The notes under the pieces are model-generated. The model was not told where the DNA came from and ran no database searches. It saw only the letters and a list, made by a program, of their open reading frames with translations. Both the position numbers and the translations under genes were made by a program. This document shows positions 11,051 to 22,899 of a stretch of 64,000 nt of DNA, piece after piece. Numbering within the stretch: the first letter of the stretch is position 1; each line of letters starts with the position of its first letter. Origin of the DNA: Desmodus rotundus (taxonomy: Eukaryota > Chordata > Mammalia > Chiroptera > Phyllostomidae). The stretch lies in assembly GCF_022682495.2 (NCBI RefSeq), contig NC_071393.1, positions 120,978,239 to 121,042,238 on the forward strand. Reading direction: 5' to 3'.

Positions 11051-13482
11051 TTCTGTCTGACGATATAGTTTCTAGAAATGCAGTACAGTAACAACTGTCT
11101 GAATGTATCAAAATGATACACTAAGACAAAAATGATGTTTAAAGCATAAGCATATATAGCTCAGCTCTTTATAAGAACAAAAGCAGTGACATAAACAAAA
11201 TAAAGCTAATAAATAGCAAACAAGCCTCAAGTAGAACACCATTTGAAATAGAATTCAATTAATCATCCTTAATACTGACTCTGTGAACAAAGATGAGACT
11301 AATTCCAGCCCAAAATATGACTTTCTTAAAGCAGGGACACGAAGAAAACACTGACTGAAGAGAACAGGAACACTATATCCCAAATGAGATGCAAACACCC
11401 CAGGGAGGAAGATGACTGATTTGTACACAGGAAAAAATATTAACGTTTATGTTTTTTGTATTCATTGAAATTGGAACATTTTAGTTTCCATGTGGCCAGT
11501 TCATTGCATTTATAGATGATTTACTTTTCCCTAAACTAAAATGGACAGGAAGCTTTAAAAAGAAGCCCCAACATAGAAACTACACATTGACTATAATGTC
11601 ACTAATGGATGGATATATATTTGTAAACGTGATATTAGGATTAACATGAATTCAACCAGCATTCACAGAGTGTCAACTACAAACACAAGGCTAGGTTCAA
11701 GGGCTATGAAAAATATAAGGCAAGGTCATTTCTCAACTACAAGAAAACCTGACTGCTGGCACTGTTGGGTATGACCCAATAGTAGCTGGTCCCTAACCCC
11801 CCATCTCCTTCTATATACTCACCTATTTCATGGAGGCCACAAAACCAAATGCTCAGCACTCCCTTGAGCTAGGTTTTGAGGACAAATTCAATGCAGTGTA
11901 GAGAGATTTGGCACGTGGAAGTGAGGCACGGACCACATAGTTGCTAATTTAGATACCATTTATTTTGTTCTGTCGTGAATCCCCCCCCCTTATGCTATCC
12001 TTTCCTGGAGGCCCCATCTGCCAATAATATAAACAACTATTGCATAAAATACCTAGAGCACTTCCATTTCTCACACTAAAACCTAACTGATGTTATAAAG
12101 TTTTGCCTTTACTGAGTAAACAACAGAACTAACAAGATTTAATAGGATTTCACCTGAAATTCTCAGATTCTTAATTAAGCCATGTCCCACTCACCTCTAC
12201 TGGGAAATTAGCTTGATGTATTCTTGCATGTTGTGATGAACTCATTCATTCTGGTATAATTTAGGTGCTTTATGAACTGATACTGAGAGGATAACTAATC
12301 AATTTTCCACAGTCAGAAGAACTAAGGCAAGTCTCTTTGAATAAAAGAACTCAAATCAATCAAAACAAGTGTGGTAGCCCCAAAATATTCCTACATGCAG
12401 ATACATGAGGCCATCACTCATTGGGATCACCTATTTAACACTTTTTTAAGTCATTATTGGTTAAAAGTAAAATATATACTTCAAATTTGTGAGTCAATTA
12501 TTTTTTAACCCATGCAAAACACATATTAATAATCTTTAAAGCTGATTCAAACCCTTAATTAGTTTCGGATCAGCCACATAAAACACAGCAGTAATCAAGG
12601 CGCAAATATTCTCCCTTTAAAAATAGCCTTCTGTCTTTTCAACTGTACCAATTTTGACCACATTTATTATTATTATCTTTTTTTTGCCAAATGAAGCAGA
12701 GACATACAAAGAATATTAATTTCAAATAATAGGTTCCTCAGTCTTTCTCAGCGATTAAAAATAATTATTTCTCTACAAATCCTATGAGAACATATCTGCC
12801 TCATACAACTACAGTTTCCTTGTACTTTTTAATGAAACATAATACTAAGCTTAAGCAAAGTACAGAAAATAATGTTCAATTAATTAAATACATTCATCTC
12901 TTTGTGAAGAAATAAAATATTAACTCCTGTTTCATTTGCCATAATGTTCACTACAAGGAACATTTTTAAATACACATTTCTTCAGACTGTTTAACTTGAA
13001 ACACAAGGGGGCATGTAATTAACATCCAGGCCCCAGCAACACACGAGGGAAATTCCGACCCCAGCACACACATCTCAGAGTCCATTTGTGTGTTCTTAAT
13101 TCGCCTCCCACTCTAATAGACTATTAATTTAAACTCTGCAATTCTGATGTTTAAATAAAGTGGGCACCTTAAGAGGAGCAAATCTGAATATGAATAGGAT
13201 AAAGCTGCTCTCCTTTAAGCAGATTGGTATTTGGGACTGCTTTTCACAGAGGTGGAACAACCTGTGGTTTCATATTTGCTGGGAATGTGATAGGCCAAAG
13301 CAGGCATCAGCGACAGACATACACATGTGTCCTGCCAACTCTGATGGCAGCTGACAGGACTCCTTGGTCCTGAAAGTACATAGTTCAACTAAAGAAATAC
13401 TATTTTACTCCTAATTGTATGACATACGAGAGGAGAAGAAACTGTCACATAATATTATGACTCTACATCATTATAGAATAGT

Positions 13483-13738
13483 AATTTTGAACCTTTTTCA
13501 TCTCATAGCACACATAAACTAATTACTAAAACTCTGCCACAAACCAGAAATATATTTTTTGCCAGTCTAACAAAAAAAGTGGTATAATTTTGATTCATTC
13601 ACACCAGATGGCTATTGTGTTGGCTGCCGTCATAATTTACTTGATAATCTAAGGGAAAGGAGGTCAGTGCCCCTGACTGAATAGTTAGGTACGCACGTTT
13701 GAAAAATTCTTGCAGCACACCAGTTGAAAATCGCTGTT
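13483..13738. mobile_element. hAT-like MITE (candidate)
   Basis: The left end reads AGTAATTTTGAACCTTTTTCATCTCATAGCACAC and the right end GCAGCACACCAGTTGAAAATCGCTGT. These form an imperfect inverted repeat of about 20 bp built on TTTTCAAC and GTGTGCTG-like blocks. The type resembles non-autonomous hAT elements. The flanking 8-bp duplication is not convincing. Confidence 0.45.
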
Positions 13739-13912
13739 ACAGAGCATTACAGCTCATTTGAAATGGATCATACACATTATTTTACATAACAGAACAACCT
13801 TGTGCACTTGGAAGAAATCAATTTTTCTATTTTAGACAAAAGGGGGAAAGAGAACTAAGGAAGCCTAAATGAGGCAAAAGAGCCCTATTTTTTTAAAGTA
13901 AATATTGTTTCA

Positions 13913-14813
13913 CATTCCAACATCCGAATTATAGGGGTGCCAGAAGGAGAAGAGGAAGAACAAAAAATTGAAAACTTATTTGAACAAATAATGAAGGAGA
14001 ACTTCCCCAGTCTGGCAAAGGAAATAGACTTCCAGGAAGTCCAGGAAGCTCAGAGAGTCCCAAAGAAGCTGGACCCAAGGAGGAACACACCAAGGCACAT
14101 CATAATTACATTACCCAAGATTACACAGAAGGAGAGAATCTTAGAAGCAGCAAGAGAAAAGGACACAGTTACCTACAAAGGGGTTCCCATAAGACTGTCA
14201 GCTGATTTCTCAAAAGAGACTTTACAGGCAAGAAGGGACTGGCAAGAAGTATTCCAAGTCATGAAAGGCAAGGGCCTACATCCAAGATTGCTCTATCCAG
14301 CAAAGCTATCATTTAGAATGAAAGGGCAGATAAAGTGCTTCTCAGATAAGGTCAAGTTAAAGGATTTCATCATCACCAAGCCATTATTATATGAAATGTT
14401 AAAGGGAGTTACCTAAGAAAAAGAAGATAAAAAATATGAACAGTAAAAATGACAGCAAACTCACAGTTATTAACAAACACACCTAAAACCAAAACAAAAG
14501 CAAACTAAGCAAACAACTAGAACAGAAACAGAACCACAGAAATGGAGATCACATGGAGGGTTATCAATAGGGGATTGGGAGGGGGAGAGAGAGGGGAAAG
14601 GTACAAAGAATAAATAGCATAAATGATAGCTAGAAAATAGACAGGGGGAGGGTAAGAATAGTGTAGGAAATGTAGAAGCCAAAGAACTTATAAGTATGAC
14701 CCATGGACATGAACTATAGGGGGGGAATGTGGGAGGGAGGGGGTGGGCAGGATGGAGTGGAGTGGGGGGGGATGGGACAACTGTAATAGCATAATCAATA
14801 AATATATCAAAAA
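13913..14813 (+). mobile_element. HAL1-like half-L1 retrotransposon, 5'-truncated
   Basis: An 18-bp target duplication AAAGTAAATATTGTTTCA flanks it (13895-13912 and 14814-14831). The insert starts inside an L1-type ORF1 and keeps an open frame of 159 codons (13937-14416) covering the RNA-binding and C-terminal domains; recognisable strings include RHIIITLPKI and IRLSADFSKETLQARR. The ORF1 stop is followed directly by a G-rich 3' UTR and an A-rich end, with no ORF2 between them. This is the structure of HAL1 elements, which depend on L1 for reverse transcriptase. The intact frame and the perfect duplication point to a recent insertion. Confidence 0.8.
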
Positions 14814-14834
14814 AAAGTAAATATTGTTTCAAAT

Positions 14835-14955
14835 AAAAGTAATGATCCCTTGTAATACAACCTCATATACATTAGGATGGCTACTATTAAAATTAAAAAG
14901 AAGAAGAAAAACAAAAAATATTGTTAGCAAGGATGAAGAGAAATTGGAGCCCTGA
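14835..14955 (+). mobile_element. L1 ORF2 fragment
   Basis: The text TTAGGATGGCTACTATTAAAA...TTAGCAAGGATGAAGAGAAATTGGAGCCCT is the well-known L1 ORF2 stretch shortly before the end of the frame. It is cut off by the CT tract that follows. Confidence 0.65.
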
Positions 14956-14958
14956 GAG

Positions 14959-15190
14959 TCTCTCTCCCTCTCTCTCTCTCTCTCCCTCTCTCCCTCTCTC
15001 CCTCTCTCCCTCTCTCCCTCTCCCTCTCTCCCTCTCTCCCTCTCTCCCTCTCTCCCTCTCCCTCTCTCTCTCTCCCTGTCTCTCTCCTTCTCTCCCTCTC
15101 TCCCTCTCTCTCTCCCCCTCTCTCTCTCTCTCTCTCCCTCTCTCCCTCTCTCCCTCCCTCTCCCTCTCTCTCCTTCTCTCTCTCTCTCTC
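14959..15190. repeat. (CT)n / (CCCTCTCT)n microsatellite
   Basis: This is about 233 bases of almost pure pyrimidine on the plus strand, alternating CTCT runs with CCCTCTCT units. Open frames on both strands here (runs of Ser/Pro/Leu or Arg/Glu/Gly) are artefacts of the repeat. Such mirror-like polypurine tracts can form triplex (H-) DNA. Confidence 0.97.
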
Positions 15191-15191
15191 C

Positions 15192-15580
15192 ATGCAGATG
15201 TGCTGGCTGGTGCTTTGCGGGGCCAGCTAACCCTGCAAGCTGCATGGCAAATGTCGGCTCTGAAAAGGAAGGAGCGTGAGGCCCAACAGTGGTGAGCTGC
15301 TCAGAGGATGACTCGGCGGCTGCCTGCAATTCCCAAGGACGGTATTTTGAGTGGGAGAAGGAACTCTGGGTGCGGCCTGGGACTGGTCCTCATAGGGTGC
15401 CTGGGTTTTCCTCTGTGGTTTCTAGAGAGAATGGGCTTTGAGGTGACTGCCATCCTCCCAGATTGTGTAGCTTTTGAATAAAAGACCCCTTCCCTTTTCT
15501 CACCAGACCCCTGCCTCCAAAATTTGCCTATATGGGTGGCAGCTAGCAGCCGAACCCAACTTGCATTTAGTAACAAATTC
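15192..15580 (+). mobile_element. Candidate endogenous retrovirus LTR (3' part)
   Basis: This GC-rich block contains a polyadenylation signal AATAAA (about 15478-15483), then CCCCTTCCCTTTTCTCACCAG, and ends GCAGCCGAACCCAACTTGCATTTAGTAACA. That end is typical of an LTR followed by a primer-binding-site-like stretch. The 5' part is replaced by the CT tract. No viral coding sequence was found downstream. Confidence 0.4.
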
Positions 15581-16806
15581 AGAATTCATGGCCTGGTGGC
15601 CACGGAGGCTGTGCTTATACCCAAGGCCTCACCCTCTGAGAAGTGCCTGCACCCTGCAGGGAAAACAGGTTTCACAGAACTACCCCAGCCAATTCACTAA
15701 CCTCATGGAAAAGTAAGTAACAACAAACCCCAGGAAGTGGAGAATGAATCAGTATCCAGACTTAATACACTATATTGCATTAACAGGAAGACCTCTACTC
15801 CGCTAGATTTGACAATTTTAGCCTCTGTCTGTGAAGTGTGGCTGCCAACATTTCTTTTCTTTGTCATCTGTTTAAAATCTGATTAAAAATGACTTAGTAC
15901 TTCCAATAATACCTTATTTTATAACATGCACCTGGATAAGAAAGAAATTATTTAGATAAAAAGAAGTGCTATAGGAAATTACAGGCAGGGTAATTAAGAT
16001 GACTACAGGTCTTTAAGAAGGGTTTAACAGTTGTGTTGAAGGGGGCATTATTGTAAAGTGGCCAGCTTTATATAAGTAATGCAAGAAGTTTATTCTAAAA
16101 GCAGAGTAAAAGGAAACTTCCTTCAGTTTCTATTTCACCAATCATCAAAAACAAAGTTTTCATCGATTACCATTTCTGTTTTCCACTACCCTTTCTCTTT
16201 TTAAAAGTCAATTCTGGCATTAAGTCCCAAGTTTATGCTAATGAATAATCATGTCAGTTGTCACTCAATTATCACTTTCAACATTTAATCTAAATTATGT
16301 ACAGCACCTTGGGTTTTTTTTTCTTTGAAGTTCTTCATTGAATTTAAAAGTCAAATTTTTTTTTCAAGAAGAGTAAATTGATGGAAGATGGAGACTGAGA
16401 TTAAATCAGGGGGAATCATTGATCAAGGATGCTTGAAATTCTTATGAATACAAATAGCCTATCAAGGTTAATGAGGTTCAACTCAGGTTTATAAGAAGAA
16501 AAAAAATGCACTTAGTATTTTCTATGCATACACAAATTTAAAATCTTAGATACAATTTGAAAGGTAAATTATGCAAACTCAAATGTAGCTTTCATTTTGG
16601 GTTTTTTACGAGCTATTTTCACCATGTTTCCCCCAGTGTAAAATAACTGCTTAAAATATACCTCCTGGACCAACAAAAACCAATGCGATTAGTGAGAAGC
16701 AGGAAAGGTCCCCCTGAATACTGACATTTTTGGAAGTTAATGCACCATTAAGGAATGACTGGATAACAATGTTAGCCTTAAAATATAACCATAAAAATGT
16801 TCTACA

Positions 16807-16996
16807 GCCCTGGCTGGTTTGGCTCAGTTAGGTGGAGCAATGTCCCATAACCAAAGTTTGCCAGTTCAATTCCCTCAGGGCACATGCCTGGGCTGAGAGT
16901 TCCATCCCTGGTGCGGAAGGCAGTCAGTTGATGTCTCTCTCTCTCTCTGCCGTTCCCTCTCTCTCAAATTAGAATTAAATAAACCTTTAAAAAGAA
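16807..16996 (+). repeat. VES SINE
   Basis: It begins GCCCTGGCTGGTTTGGCTCAG, has a tRNA-type B box (CAGTTCAATTCC), a CT-rich stretch (TCTCTCTCTCTC...CCCTCTCTCTC) and an A-rich end. The duplication GTTCTACA flanks it (16799-16806 and 16997-17004). VES elements are known from bats, which is the main evidence for the host. Confidence 0.92.
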
Positions 16997-17298
16997 GTTC
17001 TACAAAATTTTATTTCAGTTGACAAACATTAATTCAGTGCCTAATACAGATAAGACATTGAAGGGGCACACAAAGGGATACAGAAGTAAGACCTGTTTCT
17101 TAACCCACACTCCTCTACAGTCTGAAAAGAGGTGTGTCTTTAATTCAAGTGGCTCCCAGAATGCCACAAGTTTGAATTGTAACATCAGCAGCATGCTGGT
17201 AAATGGCCCAGAGCAAAATCTGTGCACAGCAACATTATCAAAAGAAAATGTAAATACAAAATGTCAGAGTGAAAGACTGTTAGAAAGATGAAAGGGGC

Positions 17299-17316
17299 GG
17301 GGGGGGGGGGGGGGGG
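17299..17316 (+). repeat. G18 homopolymer
   Basis: This is a run of 18 G residues preceded by GGGGC. Such a run can fold as a G-quadruplex and is a common place for length errors in assembly. It sits a few bases before an (AG)n repeat. Confidence 0.95.
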
Positions 17317-17326
17317 TGCCGGTAGT

Positions 17327-17328
<2 letters not shown>

Positions 17329-17356
<28 letters not shown>
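17329..17356. repeat. (AG)n microsatellite
   Basis: Following the G run and the short spacer TGCCGGTAGTGG, this is a run of about 13 AG units. Spurious open frames made of Arg-Glu or Ser-Leu pairs cross it. Confidence 0.95.
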
Positions 17357-17357
<1 letters not shown>

Positions 17358-20261
17358 AGGCCAAGTCCAAACATTCCCGAAATAAAGACAGAATCTGGTG
17401 AAGGATTTCTGTTCACAAGAACTCTGTTAAAGAGAGAAAGAGGGTGGGGAAGCCTGGCCATAGCCTTGAGCAAACAGTCCATTAGACATCATTGTTCTCT
17501 GATCCTGTGTTCAGCAGCAGCTTTCCAAAACCTAGGCATACGAAATTGGAAGACTGGTGCTTTGCTTAGGAGAATAGTGTTTACATATCCGTACAGTCTC
17601 CCACAGGGTCAAGGTGAACTGGCACTCTTATCTCTTAACCTCTTGTTAATTTTATTGTTAATCTGAACCAGACTCCCAGATCACCTTAATTCCAGGTCAC
17701 AGAAAACTCAAGTTTCCAGATTGAGGACAAGACTTTGACACATGATGTCTTCACTATGGTAAGGATGTCAAAGCTGGGTTTGTCGTGATGACAGGGCAGC
17801 TTTCTTCTGCAGCCCCTTTCTCCTTTACTTCACCCCACTTTGAAATCCTGAAGAAATATACTCAGGTTACTTTAAGACAATGTGAGAAAGGTGCCATAAG
17901 AACATAGTGATGTGGGCAAAGGATGGCTCAAAAGGAAGGATTATAACTTGCAGCAGATATAATCCAAGAAGGCTTCAGGAAGAATAAGGTTTAGGATTTG
18001 CACAAACAGAGGATATTACAAAAACAGTGAACAACTGGGACAAAGGAAAAACAGATGGGATTTCGGAATTTTAAGAAAAAAATAAGTTGATGAGACTATG
18101 TATGACGTTCAGCAGAAGTGTTAGAAATTCAAGAAGACAATAATCGAACAAATAATAAGAAATGTGACCATATAAATGTTAATGGGCCTGGCCAACAATC
18201 TCATTTTGTGCGTCTTTTCTTACTTGTAATTGATCTCTTAAAAAAGAACTGAAAAAGATTAATTTTCATTTTTTATAAAATGTATAAGGCAATACCACAT
18301 ACCATACTACATAAAACTTTCTAAAAATTAAGCAGAGGCCAAATGCTTTTCAATTAAATGTCAATAAAATTCCCAACTGTTAGAGGTTAAAGTGAGTGAC
18401 CCATGACATATCTCTCATCAAGTCTGCAGTAGATTTCACTTTAAGAATAGCTCGGAAATAAAGATATGCAATGGGCCTCTACGAGGTATGAAAAATCAAT
18501 AAGCCATAATCAGAAATGTCACTAAATTTAAAACTGATGTAAATTTAATTAATTATTGTATTTTTGAATATAAGAAAATCAGAAAAAAAATAAATAAAAC
18601 TGGTTAATTGTAATTTCTTCCAGAATGAATGATGTCTTTTTGTGATTACCTTTTTCCAAAGGCAACTGGGAAAAAATCTTTCATCATCCAAAAGGAATCT
18701 GAATTAAACTTGAGACAAACTCAAAGAATTTTCTGCATCAATTTGAAAATGTCACCTGCATAGGGACTGGGAAATCTGCATTTTAGTTCACTATTCCATC
18801 ATCAGAACCTAGAATAGTGCCTGGCACATAATAGACAGTCATTAACTGTTTGATTTGTGAGTAAATGGTCAACCTTTCTCTCCAATTGTCTTTCACGTTC
18901 AAACTACACAAATAATCCAAACTGACACAAGAGAATCCCAACTCTTCCCTAACGCATGTGAAAATGTGAAAGAACTATGAAGTTAGGACAAGGGGAAAGC
19001 CAGGCACTTTAAATGAGAGCATTACTAGGTTATTATAAGTATTTGTTTAAATGCCTACATATTTGAGATCTTTTTTCAATTTATTCCACAAGTCATAAGT
19101 GGAAAGAAATGGGAAGGAAGAAAAGGAGGTACGTAAGGAGGGAAGGAAGGAGGCCAGACCAACATGTTGTTATAAACCATGGCAAAGGGGTTTTCCTACC
19201 TTTGATATTTACTAACACAGTTCTTTAAAAAAAATACTTAAAAATAATCATTTTAACACTTCTGTCAGTGGAATCAAGGACTAAAATAATATCCGTGAAG
19301 CAAACTTTAAAAGTCCTACAATTACAACTGCTCTGAGGATTTCTGATGGGTAATTGTTAAACATGTAAAGAACTTTGTAAAGAGTAGGTCAATATTTCAT
19401 TATTTTAACAAGGTGAATCTTGAACCTAATCTAAAATATATTTTCCATAAATGCACTGACAAGGTGAAAGAGAAACTCGACTAGAGTCACATTAAGTGTT
19501 TCCTTTGGATTACATAAAGTTAGATGCATTTAACACCAATTTTCTACCTTTCATTATAATTTGGGAACTTCTTCAAACGTGGCTACTTACTACAACTAGA
19601 GTACAGCTTCACCAATAAAAACACACAGAGGAAGAGTGACACGTATCCACTTTCGAATGTGCCATCTATGTTTGCATAATGATAACTGACAGTAAGCCAT
19701 TTCCTTTTTATGAAGTTCTCGCCTTTGATTTTAATATTTTCTGATAATGACCCCACCTGTGCTAGATAAAAGGTGAGCAGAAAGGGTAGCTGCCTAGCTG
19801 TACTTCGTTCATGGCTACATCATTCACAATTACTGTGCAACCCAAATAATACCGGCGTCACAACTCTCCCTCTATTGCAGAAGAGCTAGAGATTTGAAAA
19901 CGTTTATGTTTCCAAAGGGGAAGTATCAGTAACACATTTTCGCTGTGAGTTCTGCCTGTCTCACCCCCCAAATAAATGATAATTCACTGTTCCTTCAGAA
20001 AAACGGTCCTTTCTGTCTGTAGGAAGGACTCAGTTGCTACTAGGACAAAACTATTTTCAAGTTTAATAGTTTCCTGGCTTTGAGGACAAACAAAAGAGAA
20101 ATCCATAGAAATTTCTATATATAATCAGTCATCTACATAACTTTACATTATCAAGCCTAGAGTTCATAAAATATCACAATCTTCATATTAAAATTTCATT
20201 AAGCAATTCTATGAAACAAAACCAAAGTTCTTTGAATATGGCTTAAAAATAGCAAAGTCAC

Positions 20262-20413
20262 CTCTATCTGTGCTGCCAAATGTGCTTTCTCCTTGTCTTT
20301 TCGCTCCACGCACCGCTTCACTTCCTCTAACTCAGAGGCCATTGCACTGAAGCTCAGCTGTGCTCTCAAATCTGACATCTGCTTCTCCAGATCCTCTTTT
20401 TCCCGCTCAATGC
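20262..20413 (-). CDS. CEP128: CEP128 internal exon E
   Basis: This exon has 152 bases. With the one base carried from exon D it gives 51 codons and ends in phase 0. The acceptor is ...CTCTTTCAAG and the donor is GTGACT. It reads (G)IEREKEDLEKQMSDLRAQ and continues with FSAMASELEEVKRCVERKDK, then EKAHLAAQIE. These match the human strings EKQDLEKQMSDLR and SAMASELEEVKRC closely. The segment is a classic charged coiled coil with leucines at heptad spacing. Exons D and E are each out of frame alone (133 and 152 bases) but add up to 285 bases. The intron that follows is 14.6 kb long. Confidence 0.95.
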
Positions 20414-21267
20414 CTTGAAAGAGAAAAATGTAAAGCTTGATGGTTGTTCTTTATTCACAGGAGAATGTACTTTCAAATGGTACAAAGCCTTGATGTCTTA
20501 ATATTCCAGATAACATAATCCACTTATTAACAGTGTCATTCAACAGACTTCATACTTTGCCAGTCTATTGTTTCAAATCTCATGCAGTTCTCTACCATTA
20601 TTTCACTTTGATACTAAAGCAAAGTGTTATCTGATTTCTAGTACAATTTACTTCAAAAACTCCTACATATTTTTTTCCTAAAACTTTCCTTACATCCCTA
20701 CATTACCTTCAAAGTCTAACAAAAACACTAAAAGAACTTTCAACTAAGCTACTCCCAACTGCGATTACTGTGAAGTTCACACAACAAAATGCTCTTCTTG
20801 CAACATAAACACACGATGCCATTAAATCTCTGATTGTGCATGACCACAAACTTACGAATTCTGGAGACTACAAATCTGGAGATTATATCCATGAACAAAA
20901 AAATTGAGTTAGTATTTAACTCAACATAAGACATTTGGTCTATGATGCATATTTTAATATAATCTTCAGAGAACACAAAGCCCCTTTCTCAAAGAGCTTG
21001 CACTCCAAGAACAGAAACAAATATAAAGTACTTCCTTGAATCTAAGATGTCAAAAATTGCAACATATAAATTTTAAACTACTATTTTCCCAGCAATTTCC
21101 TTTCAAGGAAAGATGGAAAGAAACAGTACCAACCCAAATATACAGATATTTATAAGACACACTTTAATTTTAGAAATATCAAAGTATTTAAAATATCAAA
21201 TGAACCTTATATGGAAAGTACATAGGCATTTTAATAGCATGATAAGAATATTCCCAGATACTATATA

Positions 21268-21815
21268 TGAGGGGGCCAAAAAAATGGAATTTATTTATAA
21301 AAAATTGTGTATTTATTCTTATATGTTTAAACTTCAGTCACCTTCAAAGTACTCTCCATTTGATGCAATTCACCTATTGAGACATTTTTTTTCCACTGCA
21401 CAAAACAGTTTTTGAACTTGTCAATTTTGGTGACTTTTAGTGCTTCTGCTGTTTTTGGTTTCACCTCTTCCACATCGGCAAAACGTTTCCCTTTGAGGAC
21501 TTGTTTCATCCAGGGAAACTAAAAAAAAAAAAAAAAAGCCACTCGGGGCCATATTGGGTGAATAGGGAGGGTGGGACATGGGAGTCATGCCATTTCAAAT
21601 ACTGAACACTCAGCGTGATGTGGGTAGGTGTGCTTGTGAATCATCAATCGTGAAATGGGCAAACGTTTTGAAACAGTCTTCAAAAAAAAAAAATTCACAC
21701 CAGCTGGTACACTGATACAGATGGGTTCCTAGAACACTCACCTAGTGGGGGTGGCCTAAACTACAAGGGGCCCGCCCTCCAGAAGACAATTCCAGGTTTT
21801 TTGGGTTCCCCCTCA
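21268..21815 (-). mobile_element. Mariner deletion derivative with transposase C-terminus (second copy)
   Basis: The inverted ends (TGAGGGGGCCAAAAAAATGG; right end ...TTTTGGGTTCCCCCTCA) are flanked by TA at 21266-21267 and 21816-21817. The 548-bp element has the same layout as 1961-2540. On the minus strand a 60-codon frame (21327-21509) encodes the transposase end: LKGKRFADVEEVKPKTAEAL, then FKNCFVQWKKNVSIGELHQM. An A/T-rich expansion (A17 on the plus strand, about 21522-21538) interrupts the frame before it. The N-terminal half is absent. Confidence 0.87.
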
Positions 21816-22144
21816 TAGATATTTATGAATAGCATAATGGTTATTATACAGAAGTAGTACAAAAAATAGTGATTAACTCTATCTTGGTGAGAAGCTGAGG
21901 TAGGAAAAATTGGATACTAAGCAGATTTAAATATTGGATCCAAACTTCCACCAAGCAAAGGATGCAGTGGGGTGGTATTTCAAGGAAAGGAAACAGCATA
22001 AAGCACCAAGATACAAAATTAGATTTAATGTTTAGGTGACTACAAGCACAGCGGTTTTCTGTAGCTCACACATGTGAGGGATGGAAAGAGAAGTCAGCAG
22101 GCAGAGTATGCATTGCTAGGGAGCTTAAAAATTATCCTATAGAC

Positions 22145-22340
22145 CAGGAATTAGCAAACATTTTCTGTAATGGGTCAGAGAGTAAATATGTTAACCACAG
22201 ACCACTGTCACAACTACTCAACTCTGCCATAGTACTGCAAAGTACACAGCGCATAAATGAACGGAAGTAGCAGTATTCCAATAAAGTTTATTTACAAAAG
22301 TCTGGGTTTGGCCCATGAGTCGCACTTTGCCCACTCCTAC
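22145..22340 (+). mobile_element. MER5A-like hAT MITE
   Basis: It follows the MER5A pattern: CAGGAATTAGCAAACATTTTCTGTAA, then CAACTACTCAACTCTGCCAT, then TTCCAATAAAGTTTATTTACAAAA, then TTTGGCCCATGAG, ending TTTGCCCACTCCTA. It is diverged. MER5A is an old element shared across placental mammals. Confidence 0.85.
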
Positions 22341-22379
22341 TAGGTCTACAACCTACAAATGTGCATATTTGTTTAAGTG

Positions 22380-22770
22380 TAAATGTATTTAATCATTTTA
22401 TAAATATATGTATGCATTTTATAAATGTTTTATTTTATAAATATATATATATGTGTGTATGTGTGTGCACATATCATATATATCTCCATAGTGTATATCT
22501 ATTTATATGTAGATATGTTTCATAATATGCATGTTAGTATATATGCATATATAATAACATTAGTATGAATATATACTATTCAAAATATGGAGATAATACA
22601 TATGGATACATATATAAATACATATACATATACATTATGAAGTATAATACATATTTGGTATAGAGACATATAATATTTTTCTATATTTTATAATATAGAT
22701 ACATATAAAATATTCGCACAGCTATATGTAAATATATAGGTATATACACATACCTACATATATAGTGAAA
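22380..22770. repeat. AT-rich (TATA/ATAC) low-complexity tract
   Basis: This is about 390 bases dominated by TATA, ATAT and TATGTG units with scattered interruptions (for example ATATATATATGTGTGTATGTGTGTGC near 22441). No coding potential and no internal periodic unit longer than a few bases was seen. Confidence 0.85.
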
Positions 22771-22899
22771 CATTAACAAAATTAAAATACTTAAAATATG
22801 AGGTGTAACACATAAACAACGTTACAAACCCTCTCCTCCCACACGCAGAGTATTTTTTCTCTTACACACCATTTTGAAGAATAGTCGCTACACACAGTA

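Larger units (their letters stand above)
5620..20261 (-). other. CEP128: CEP128 intron between exons E and F
   Basis: This 14.6-kb intron holds, in order, a possible LTR-like 3' end (about 6480-6760), L1 3' ends (7130-7361 and 8803-9415), a MIR (7570-7700), a candidate LTR with a hAT MITE inside (9936-11050), another hAT-like MITE (13483-13738), a HAL1-like copy (13913-14813), a CT tract (14959-15190), a second candidate LTR (15192-15580), a VES SINE (16807-16996) and G18/(AG)n repeats (17299-17356). Nothing recognisable was seen in 5620-6470, 7720-8800, 9430-9935, 11060-13480, 15720-16790 and 17660-20261, which are AT-rich. Confidence 0.8.

Noticed and set aside
14829..15329. Long open frames over the CT tract on both strands (124 to 166 codons)
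   Set aside because: They consist of Ser/Leu/Pro or Arg/Glu/Gly dipeptide runs produced by the microsatellite and have no gene context.
16807..16996. tRNA gene
   Set aside because: The A- and B-box-like text belongs to the VES SINE head; the element has a CT stretch, an A-rich tail and target duplications, and no cloverleaf was found.
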